Source of the DNA: Watersipora subatra
Taxonomy: Eukaryota > Bryozoa > Gymnolaemata > Cheilostomatida > Watersiporidae
Direction of reading: 5' to 3'
DNA: 64,000 nt
NCBI RefSeq assembly: GCF_963576615.1
Contig: NC_088711.1
Span: 13,687,869 to 13,751,868 of the forward strand
The notes under the pieces are model-generated. The model was given only the letters and a program-made list of their open reading frames with translations. It had not been told where the DNA came from and did no database searches. This document shows positions 1 through 10,442 of this stretch, in pieces. Position numbers and translations under genes: made by a program. Positions within the stretch are counted from its first letter, which is position 1, and each line of letters opens with the position of its first letter.

Positions 1-699
1 TGTATGTTGACTTCCACTCACTGAACACAGTTACAAGACAGACAGCTAGTTTATTCTAAAATGATGGAGTGAATCTACAATCTTACAGCTGTCATCAACT
101 GTTTTTTTGTTTCTGATGTTAAGCCAACAAGCTGTTGGTCATTGCGTGGGGCCTTCGGTGGCGCCATCGGCACCAGAGATCCTTCCTCGGCTTTTCTTTT
201 TGTTGCTTCCATCTACAACATAACATAGAAGACTTTCTAAAGAATGATGATTACAATGCAGTAATATTGATGTTTCGAAACGATCATTATGCAAAAATGA
301 TCATTCAAAAAGCGCTACTTGTTTAGAAAAGTGTTTACTTTCATAAACAGATATATATTGACAGTATTGAGCCTACAAACTTGTAAAAGAAAAGATTTTG
401 CATATTCTTTATTTCCCTTTTCTGATACCAAGGATATTCATTATCAGGTGACTCCTACTCTACCACACCAACTCCTCATCACTTTTCATTGTAAAATAAT
501 TTTGTTACTATCAACCTCTGTGGTCAAATCAGCATTTCAAAGTCATACTTTTATTTCATAAATTGACAATGTTTGCGATGATTGCAACTGAGTTTAGCTC
601 CACAGTATATGATTATAATTAAGCCATAAACTTGATTTGCCTCATAAACTCATAAAGTCATAAACTCGATTTGCTTCCTTAGCTTTTGACTAGCGACAA
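1..699. other. No gene seen
   Basis: AT-rich sequence with only short open frames (63 and 80 codons at 135-326 and 319-561) that show no recognisable domain, codon signature or splice context. Nothing supported. Confidence 0.6.
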
Positions 700-1612
700 A
701 GGGTTGACTTGTAACAAAATTCCCATTACAGTTATTTGGTATCAAAAGGTTTGCCATGTGTTACTCTGATGTGTTGTAGGTGCAAAATATGTGGAAATGT
801 GATTACAAGCTCTTAAAAGCTCAAAAATGAATAGCTAATCACAGCCATCATGAAAACACCATAGTTTGGAATCCCTCTCCAAAACGGCTCAAATGGGACG
901 TAGTTGAACACGATGTGCTTCTGTTTACACTTTCATGCAACCTTAATCGTCAAAATATTTTCACAAATATACTTCACGCATTTAATAAAACCATGTCTAT
1001 TATCCTTACCTGTGTATTTCATCATCATTGCAATGCTGTGACTTTGAGCAATGATATTTCAAAACCTAGCCTAAAAATTAGTTTAATTTTTTAACCTTAG
1101 CTCGAAGAAGTGCATATCATCTTTTGATAAACATGAGGAGCCTGTTGGTCACCTACGATAGTCAAAAAACACTGAAGAAATTGTTCATTCTGTTTGTCAG
1201 GAAGTACATATGAGTCACATGATCCGATTACGACTAGATGATTAGACCAAGCTGAAACGGAACTGTAAAGTAGCGAGCATCTATATTTGATAAGGGCTTT
1301 CTGATAGAACCCAAAGTGTTTGTCATCAACTAGTGCTACGAGCCATTCTATATTGAGCCGTTTATTGCCTTTGAATTCATGTGATAACATCACATGTCAA
1401 AACAACCACGTCGAGCTGAGTACCTCGTCGAAATAAAGGGATTTCAACCTACGGCGTTTTTGTGATGGCTACGATTAATTGTTCGTTTTTGAGCTTTAAA
1501 GAGCTTGTAATAACATTTCCACATATTTTCCACCTACAACACAGCAGAGTAAGACATGGTGAACTTTTTGATACTAAATAACTGTAATGTGAATTTTTTT
1601 GCAAGTCAACCT
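700..1612. mobile_element. Foldback DNA element, TTAA-type family, copy 1
   Basis: The first ~130 bases (GGGTTGACTTGTAACAAAAT...) recur inverted at the right end (...TTTTGCAAGTCAACCT), giving long terminal inverted repeats. TTAA follows the right end at 1613-1616; the left duplication has decayed. The same element, better preserved, occurs at 43580-44458 with TTAA on both sides. The interior of this copy (about 1100-1400) matches the interior of the other in the opposite orientation; the 98-codon minus-strand frame here is not a recognisable transposase. It looks like a non-autonomous element of a TTAA-targeting superfamily (piggyBac- or Kolobok-like); the superfamily is inference. Confidence 0.7.
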
Positions 1613-3839
1613 TTAAGGTAATTTTGATGACGGTGAGATGAGATTGTAATTAAGATGTTTCACTATTACTGTTTGGGGACAATGATGCTTCATCCACTAA
1701 CCCATACCTGTTGTTAAAACCACAGTGCTCTCAGCCTTTCTGATTGTAAGCCTTAGCCCCAAAGTCCCTAGCTCTAATTATAAAAAGCTTTCCAAGTATT
1801 GCTTATATTTCCCTGATATGCCACTTTCATGACTAGTGACGTCAAACTATTTCTGGAATACTTTTGAAACTGAAATACCTGTAGCTACAGCAATTGTAAA
1901 TTTATTATAACAACATACATAACTTCACAAATTCTTTATGTATAGCTACGATAGTTTGCCTCTCAAAATCACGCCGCAAATATTTCCTGCCAAATCGTCT
2001 CATCCAACATTTGCTAATAATATTAATACGATGACACTACAATAGTTTGACGTGCTGATACAGCTTAGCCGCGCAACCATGAAAACACATTAGCTGTGTC
2101 GAGTTACAAATAGAACTGTGTACAAAAAAGACCCTCACAAGAATGGTGGGGATTTTATTGTAAAACGGTTTTAACAATTACAACCACCCTCCGAGCTTCA
2201 AACAAAGTTATTCAATGCTAATTGAGGTACCAAAGAGTTCCGCAAGGGACCATTAATGGGCTAATAGCAGTATGAATGTATAATAAAATATAAATTTCAA
2301 CTAATCAATCAATATCATCAATAAACAAAATTTGATATCCAACCTTGTATGCAGCTAGCTAAATATAAAATTTTTTGGTAGTCTATTTAGTAGAATAGAC
2401 TCAATATTTGTGGGAAATAATATAATAGTTGTAAATGGTTTCTGTATTTTGAATGAAGTCGTTGAAGTTAGCGAGAATGCTTTATTTTGTTATCTAGATG
2501 TGCGTCACTGTGCAGCAACCCTCTTGCAAATGTACGGATCTAAGTATTAATTTGTTTTATATAAAGATATTTTATTGGTCAAGATTAAATAAAAAAGCTA
2601 ATTGTAAAGCCTTTTATTAATAAAATTGTAGACTATAAAACAAATCAAACAACTCGAGTCGCTGTTGCTTCAGTCAATTTCGAGGCAGCCGATTGGTTTC
2701 TTACTCATAATGTTTGGATCGTGAACGGTGTTTAGCTGTTTAGACTGTTCGGAAACCAAATCACACATGCCTAAGAAGGATGATCGTTTCATTTTTTGTA
2801 GCAGTATGCTGCGGTCCTATTCTGTATACACCTTTTTGTAATTATACTTATTCTACGTATACACGAGCGTTTCTAATTCTTTTTTTACAGATACTAGTTT
2901 GGTTGAGTAGACTGGCTATTAATTGTACAAGCTTGTTTGTGATATGCTTTCTTGTTAAGGTTTAGTTTGGATGAAGATTAGATTGTTAGTAGTTTAGTAG
3001 CTGTTAGCATTTTAATGTTCTACTCTATCGAAGGTCCACTCACAGGGAATTACAATAATAACATAAGAAAGTATTACAAACAAAAAGTATACAACAGTGT
3101 TGACTAACAAATGAGACTTAAAATGAACTAACATGTATCTTACAACAAAGATGAATGATTAATGCTGTCATTAATGTGAACTAACAAAAGTTCACAAGTT
3201 GTGTGTGTTTAAGCTAGCTCACAAAGTTAGTTTTTAAAGCAAATGGTCACAAAACAAAAAAATTTTACTGAACCCTAAAAAAAATCAGATTTGGACCAGA
3301 ATGTGACTACTTGGCCTGGTCTAATAATTTAATCGGCTCTAATAAACTAAATTTAATGTGAGAGGGTGTTTGGTAAAATACAAAAATGAAGGAAAAACAC
3401 AATAACATAGTGAGCATATGAACTATGAGATCAGCAATCCTTATTTAGTAATTATTATAAAACTCTGCACGAAATGCCTAAGCTCACATGGCATAAGCCG
3501 TTTAAGTAATATTAATAATGTAGGTTTTGTAAAATCATAATTTTAAATTCAACTTCAATTCACCTTAAAAAATGAGAATCGATAAAAAAAATTGTAATCA
3601 GGCTAATGCATCTAACTTTAATGATGGAATCTCACTCACCTGTAATTCATATAATACATTGTAAAAATTCTATTTGCAGTGATGTTTTTGAGAGTGAACT
3701 TAAATTGAACTGAGCAACCTATAGGCTAGGTTGTTAGCAAGCCATTTCATCAATTGTACAGGCAATAAGTAGTGTTAACTTTTTTATTGCAACCAAAGTT
3801 GTGAGCATCATTACAGACTTTCCAACAAAGATTGTTTTG
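1613..3839. other. No gene seen
   Basis: AT-rich non-coding sequence without long frames, tandem arrays or clear inverted repeats. Nothing supported. Confidence 0.6.
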
Positions 3840-5830
3840 CGGCAGCCTTTGGAGGCAGGCTTCTGACTATTCACAAGCCAGTGTCATTTGGACTCGATCC
3901 CAAGTGCATTTCCGGTAACGTAACCTGGCATAACTCAATCAGGCCTTGGCTGTGTTTACACACAGGGCTCGTCCTTCTGGTGTTTGGGCTCAAGCTTTTC
4001 CAAAGCCTCGTAGTACATGTAGTTTCAAGTAGCTATGACAAGAGACACCCACGTCACCACCTTTTCTCGAGTGGATATGGCAGAAGACCTTTGCGTCACC
4101 TTCTCATTATGAGTGGATATGACAAGGTGGTCTGGTCACCTTTATGCTTTGAGTGGTTATGGTAGCAGTTCTCTGCGCCACCTCCCAGTCACTCTGTGAA
4201 TCCTTGCTGGCTAGAGTCCAACCCGCCTTGGTGCATTCGACCGGCTGGCCAGAATGTTTTTTGCTCAAGCTTTTGCTCAAGTAGGTGGGTTTGAGGCATT
4301 AGTACAACCAGTGGTTGGCACTACTGCTGCGGCCCTTTGCCATTTTCTCGGTTCGGTAGCTTCTTGCTAGGGCAGTCTCAGTCGATGTACCTTTGGCCTA
4401 CACGCTTTCAGCACTGGAGGGTTTTTTTCACTGTGCCTTACTTTTGGGTTCGTGTTTTTCTTCTTTCACTTGCAGGACTTGCTTGGTCAGTTGCTGCACA
4501 AGGAGAGTGAGCTGACTGTCTGGTCTTGGACCACTGCTGTTCGTTTTGTTGGCTCTTTTTCCAGGGTTTGCATGGCCATTGGCTGACGTTGTCCTGATTT
4601 AATTTGGAGGAACTCGGTGTTAGCTCGAACTCGTTCGTCAATGTGGAGGTAGGCACTGCCAATGAGTGGCTCTGCAGTCCCGGGTTGTTTAGCAGGCCGC
4701 AGAACATTTCTTTTGCCTGGTCGGTTCGGTAGGTGCCAGAAAATCTCCATAAACCACCCTGACCAGCTGCTCGACTCGAACTGCATGCTCTAGGATGGTA
4801 GTTGTTGTGGCCCTCCTGTGGGTACTCAGCTCAGGCTGAGCCTGCCGAAGAGTTAGGCTGAACCAGGTTCATCGAGCATTAAAGGCTGCTTCTACCCAAT
4901 CGGCTTGTCTGCCTTCTGCAGAACCTCTCGAATATGGCCCAGTCTGGCTGCCATGGTCCCTCCGTTTGCCTCGGCCATTCTTGGAAGCGGATGATGAAAT
5001 ATTCCATGTCTCTCAAACCAGAATTCTGAAGCGACTTGAACTTGTGAGCTTAGGCATAGACTCGGAGCACCATCATCATCTTCTTTGGCACTTCTACTAG
5101 ACAGTCTGCATTTCTATACCCGTTCCCAGCATATCTGGTGGTCATGTGGCCCTTACGAGCAGACCTCTCAGATCTTCGGAGGCAGGCTGCCTTAACCTAG
5201 TTGGTTTCTCCTTAGTCTAAAGGTTTCTCACCTTGAGGTACTCGTTCTCCCTGAGTCTCTCCCTTTACTACCACTTGGGTAGCCTCGGTTCTTATATTCG
5301 GGGGTCCTTAGCTATTGTAAAGTCAGGACCCGTGATCTCACCAGCTGTCTTTACACTGCCACCAGTGTAAAGAAAGCTGTCGTGTTCCTTTTACTGTTTC
5401 ACCAGAACCATACCACTTGGGTACAAGACAGGAAGATATATATTTCACAACTGTGTATATAAATACAAACAATTCAAAGCGTGCGCTTACAATAAATCGC
5501 AAGTGACTGACAGGGACCTCTAATTCTTTTGCTTCTCTGTTCTCTATTTTATTCTTTTCGGGCTGGTAAGTTCTGCCCCTTTTTCAAGTTTGGCTGGTTG
5601 TGCGTACGTGACACGGCTTTAGTAAAAAGAGCAATGTATTAGTTGTGCCAGCTTTAGCCAAGCCGGTTATAGCCTTATTAGCCGAGACGATTTTATCCTT
5701 ATTAGCCAAGATGGTTTTAGCTGTGTCGGCTGTAGTCTTATCAGCTGAGCTGACTATAGCCGTGCCAGCTTTAGCCGTGACAATTGTACTTAGCCGACTG
5801 GTGAATTTCTGCTTGCTTGGTTGACTGGGC
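3840..5830 (-). mobile_element. Decayed LTR-retroelement-like island (Ty3/Gypsy-like?)
   Basis: This stretch is clearly richer in G+C than its surroundings. Read on the minus strand it shows, in order: an LTR-like block (about 5800-5372) with a TATA-type motif (TATTTATATACAC) and GAATAAAA; a TGGTGGCAG motif at about 5357-5365 of the kind found at the primer-binding junction of many Gypsy elements; and then a broken gag-like frame (about 5160-4440) with interrupted pieces such as DMEYFIIRFQEWPRQ and QQLTKQVLQVKEEKHEPKSK. Frameshifts and stops break it and no polymerase motif is visible. A 9-bp inverted repeat (TTTACACTG / CAGTGTAAA, 5350-5371) sits at the junction. A domesticated or unrelated GC-rich gene relic is the alternative. 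Confidence 0.35.
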
Positions 5831-6593
5831 ATGCAGCTGGTTAATGATTTTTAGTGAGCTGACTATGTGCTAGTGTTCTTAGCTGGCTTGTTTTGCTGGT
5901 CTCCACCACTTCATATTGCACTTTGCATTAATTTTTCTTTGAATCAATAGATTTTGGCACAAAAACAAATTTAATTGTCTATACCTTTAGACCAACAGTT
6001 GCCGAGAGTTCTATTTACATTTTCAAACTACAAAAAAACTTACTTTCCACCAGCCAATCTTGTTTAAAGGTTGCGTCAAACCCAGTAAAATATTCCTTAG
6101 GTTTATCGATGGTCAGTATTGTCTGTTTTTAAAAAGATGCTGGTGACGGATCCAGGTGTTCACACAAACCAACTCAGATCTAGCCACAAACAACGTTTAA
6201 CTGTTTACCCACTACCTACCTTTGATATAAGTTTAAATCGATTTATTCCTTTAGATAAAGTTGTTGCCAGTGATATAGTTTGTGAAGGCAACCTAGTTAA
6301 GTTTATGGTGATGGGTAACTCACTAGTGTAGTAGGTTTTTGCAAGAAATCTATCTAATCTTTGATGAAAAATATAGGAAACATGAAAGTTACTGTGCAAA
6401 CTGGTTACTTTGTGATTGAAACAACGCTTGCTCCAGAAAGCGGATGAATTAACACGAACTTCTTGGAGACTCAAGTCAATAGTGACCTGCTGTATTTAAT
6501 AAGACATAAGCAGTTACATTTTTGGTTATGTTGACTTGAGCAGTATGATGCATACTTGACAGATTAATGTAAGGTTGTGGAGCACTTTACTAT
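5831..6593. other. No gene seen
   Basis: Short frames only, on both strands around 6119-6474, with no domain or splice support. Nothing supported. Confidence 0.55.
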
Positions 6594-6846
6594 CCTTCGT
6601 TTTTTCGTGACGTCGTTTTATCATTGTTGGCCATTTTTATAGACAACTTTTAGCGTTAAAACACTAAGCTTTTGCAATGAATTTTTGAAAACAATGTTTT
6701 TGTTTGCATATTTTATATTATAGTATCAAAACAACACTTAAAAGTACTAATTAATCAAAGAAAAACGATCGTTTTCTACAAAAATGACGGCTTTCTCGTG
6801 AACGAGCGCATGTGCAAACAACTTGATGACGTCAAAAAAACGATGG
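6594..6846. mobile_element. Small foldback element with TGACGTC-bearing ends
   Basis: The left end CCTTCGTTTTTTCGTGACGT and the right end read in reverse, CCATCGTTTTTTTGACGTCA, are imperfect inverted repeats flanking about 200 bases of AT-rich sequence. Size and structure fit a MITE. Both arms carry a CRE-like TGACGTC core. The target duplication is not clear. Confidence 0.4.
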
Positions 6847-6993
6847 ATTGACGCTTCAAGCAATAGTTGCTAGCCAATCTAACACTGTACAGAAAAAGGA
6901 GCTGCGCATGTGTTTCATTTTCATCACTTTGAGCTGGTTCTGCATATTCACATCCATGGTTATTGAATAATTCTGTAAGCTTTCTTACTGTTA

Positions 6994-7836
6994 CAGTAGA
7001 CGCTCCTATAACGTATATATCCTATAAAGTTAATTCCAGATAACGTCAAAAAATTATGGAAATATATTGCTTCGTACTACGAAAAAGGTTCCATATAACA
7101 TAAAGTGTCAAGTCGGGCAAGTTTTCTAAATCGATTTGATTTTTAGTTTATCTCGCCGCGCTTTTGGAAGAAAAAACGACATGCATTTAGCGTTATGTCT
7201 ATTAGACATGTATGTAACTATCGCGACATTTGAGTTCATCATAATACATGGTCAAATGTGTCGACAAAACAGAGAGTAGGATAGCTGCGCAATTGTTGAT
7301 AAATACAATTGTTAAATAAATAAATATGAAGTTATCTTTTATCCTAATCTTGAACCCTGGATACAGATAGACAACGAACAGGTAGAAGCGCTTTTTATAG
7401 TAAAACTATTTTGTTGTTTTGCCTTATTGTAGACGTATAAAATATTTGTTATTAGTTTTACTTTGTAGTGTAGACTTTCTTGTTTAAAAAAAAAGCAAAT
7501 CGTTGAAAATGAACGCCGAAAATGTGCAGTTCCGATCAATTTGTTGTAAAATTACTGCAATCGTGGTTTATAAAACCACTGAGATTGACCTATAAAACCA
7601 CTGAGATTGACCTATAAAACCACTGAGATTGATCATAAAAAGGAGAAAGGTATACGGTACAGTCCACAAATTAAAAAAGTTAAGTCAAGTGTTTCCTTTT
7701 TGCATGGCCAATGGGCTGAGTTTGGAAAGATCTTAAAATGGATTAGGCAATTTACATGTATTTTACTGTTCTTATAACATATATTCCCTATTACGTAAAA
7801 GCTCCTTGAACGAATTATTCACATTATAGGATACTG
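6994..7836. mobile_element. TA-flanked element with Tigger/pogo-like ends
   Basis: The left end is TA followed by CAGTAGACGCTCCTATAACG, which has the form of Tc1/mariner-pogo terminal repeats. The right end reads CAGTATCCTATAATGTGAAT in reverse, followed by TA. Related partial copies occur at 12744-13160, at 42458-42500 with 45732-45850, and at 48190-49410, so it is a dispersed family. No transposase frame is present; it is non-autonomous or decayed. Confidence 0.5.
7566..7634. repeat. 22-bp tandem repeat, 3 copies
   Basis: The unit CCTATAAAACCACTGAGATT plus GA is repeated three times, the last copy degenerate. It lies inside the TA-flanked element at 6994-7836. Confidence 0.8.
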
Positions 7837-9507
7837 TATTTTGAAAATGTATTGTTACGGATATGGCATGTTCTTTTAGATTCTGCACTTGTTTTTCGAT
7901 TCAAATTTTTATTTTTAAAGTTATGGATTCAAGTCTGAGTTAGTTCTTTTTCAGAGAATTGGTTGCAACAAGCTGTTATTCTTTTTTACTAAAGTTTTGA
8001 TCAAACTTGATTTAGAAAAGGTTTTGCAGAGAGAGAGGGGGGAGGGAAGGGGGGAAAGAGGGAGGGGGGAGAGGGGGAGAAAGTACTGGTACAATTTCAA
8101 CTATTGACCTCTTAATATTCCTCTCAGTGGATTATGGTGTAATGCACATAACTTGTATTTGTAGACGCTTTGTGGAACTGAAGTATTTCAATGTTTACAA
8201 GTCAAACATAAATTTTACAATTGTCTCTGTTAAAGCTAATCATTATTGATCAAGAGTAGTAACTTTCTAGCTGAGATTTGCTGCATTGCATTTATCACCA
8301 TAATATGTTCTTATCACAACCTAATGTTTTTATCAATTCACATTTGCCTTACTTTCATATCTAGAATTTTAAATATATATATATATATATACACTCTCAC
8401 TGGGCAGTCATAATCATTTTTACAAAAAAAATGTTTTACATATAGTGCCATCGGTAATAAATGAATCAATAACTAAAAATGTATTGTCATGTGGTCTAAT
8501 AAACGCAAAAACCAAAAGATCTACACAAGGAAGACTCAAAACTAGTAAGTTTTGGTATACATCAAACTTTTTTGTAAAAGATTAAAAGAATTAGCAATAA
8601 AATTATTGAGTACATTTTTCGGCAAGCGCAAAATAAAATCACTGTGATGTAAGATCCAAAATAATTCTATATCTTATCATGGAGATTATTTGGTACAGTT
8701 TAGCATTCTGAGACATCTCATTCGAATTTCATAAATTTATGAGCTCTCGGAAGTTGTGTAACCGAGCTCCACTTGCTAAGTTAGTAATAATATTTCCGCA
8801 TTTATGATATTCGTTAATAATTGACATATGAACTGACAAACTAACTGGTTCTTATTGTCTGCTTTCGGTTTGGTATATTGTCAGCTTGAAAGATGATTGC
8901 CTGATATTTAAATGGTGTTACAGTTTGTTACTGTAGTACACAGTGTTTTGTGAAAATATACAGAAGTCTTAATACTGCATAAAACTGACATAACTATTCA
9001 GAAAATGAGGAATTGAGTCATGGCAACAGAACAATGAGTCAGAGTATAAACGGAGTGCCATCAGACCTCTAATGTTGTTCATTTTTTAACCTCTGTTGCA
9101 CATTTTAATATTTGTGAACCTTTTATGTGATATATACTGGTATTTCTAAACCTCTGATCTGCCATATATTTATATTTCCAGACCTCTAAGATGGCCCACT
9201 TTGGTATTTTTGAACCTTAAAGTTATATTGATCTAGAAATAGAATATAAACACTATTTGACTTGAATGTAACATTTATTCAAGTTTGTTTGTTTCTTTGT
9301 TACATTTAGCGCTAAAATCTTTTTAATGTAGTTCAGTGTCAGCAAAAATATGAATCTACTAAAAAACTCAATCTAATAAAAACACCAAAAAGTGCAATCT
9401 ATCACATACGGTAGTTGTCTAGTTGAAAAGATATTGTTTATGCACTGAAGTGTTGCTTTATTGGTTTCTATAACATGCCTATTATTTTGTCTTATTTCAT
9501 TTTTCAG
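7837..9507. other. No gene seen; purine tract and AT microsatellite
   Basis: Non-coding AT-rich sequence upstream of the BED exon. It contains a strand-biased purine tract at 8029-8084 and a short (AT)n run at about 8373-8391. The promoter and 5' exons of the BED gene may lie here or outside the window, but none could be identified. Confidence 0.5.
8029..8084. repeat. G/A-only purine tract
   Basis: More than 50 consecutive bases consist only of G and A (GAGAGAGAGGGGGGAGGG...). Such tracts can form triplexes or G-rich structures; no function is implied here. Confidence 0.85.
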
Positions 9508-9509
9508 GT

Positions 9510-10442
9510 ATGGCAAGTCAGTCACAATGTCGTCAAAATCTTGAATTTGTGGCACCGTTTAGGAATTTAAAATCACCAGTTTGGCAATACTTTGGTTTCT
9601 ATAGACTACAAGGATCTGATGAAACACATTTTGATCGGACAATGTGTACGCTATGCAACAACCTGCTGGCTTACAATCGTGGCTGTACCCAAAACATGCG
9701 ATATCACCTGATCAGGTTTCACAAGATTAACCCAAACTCGATACCAAATAATGTCAGTCTTAAGATTTCGGATGGCCAGCTCACAGAACGAACGACTCCA
9801 TCTTGTTTATTAGATAAGGTGGATACGGGCCAGTTTGAGATTGTACCTGCTTCGTCATCTTTAAAATCTTTAGTATGGCAGTATTTTGGGTATTACAAGT
9901 TGAAAGATTCTGATGATGTTAAACATGACCGAACATGGTGTAAGCTATGTGATTCTTTTATCCCGCATCCTGATAGTAGCTTATCAAGAATGCATTCTCA
10001 TCTTTCAAGGCACCACAATATTTATCTCAAAGCTGCGACCGTTGCCCAGCAGTCTCCGGATTCATCACAAAGTTCTGAAAGTGACACCTCGGATTCGCTG
10101 AATGATATGACAACTCCTCAGGATGTTGTGTTTGTTAAAGCAGAGCCTAGCCTAAAAGGACTAGTTTGGAACTACTTTGGATTTTATAGAATAAAGGGAA
10201 CTGAGATAAACCGGTATGATCGAACATGCTGTAAATTATGCAATAATTTAGTGGAGTATTCAACGAGCAATACTTCTAGAATGAGAAATCATCTGGAACG
10301 TGTTCACTATCTAAACTTGGATGAACTCTCTAAACCTGAGCAAGACTCTAGCGCTGCTAAGACATCATCACAAAGTTGCATGACCCAATTTAATGGACCA
10401 AGCTACTCTGAGACCCCATCACAAAGTTGGGCCCAACTAAAG
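9510..10442 (+). CDS. Exon 1 of the zinc-finger gene: three BED fingers
   Basis: The ATG at 9510 lies two bases after an acceptor (TTTTTCAG|GT), so the real exon may begin upstream in the 5' UTR. Three tandem modules share the form VWxYFGFYxLxxxxxxxxDRTxCxLC...H...H, at about residues 22-71, 116-166 and 212-262; each has the aromatic start, CxxC and His pair of BED zinc fingers. Ser/Thr-rich linkers separate them. The frame continues past the proposed donor at 10443 to a TAA at 10494-10496. BED fingers occur in hAT transposases and in host proteins derived from them; no transposase catalytic or dimerisation domain follows, so this is a host-type gene or a domesticated derivative. Confidence 0.85.
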
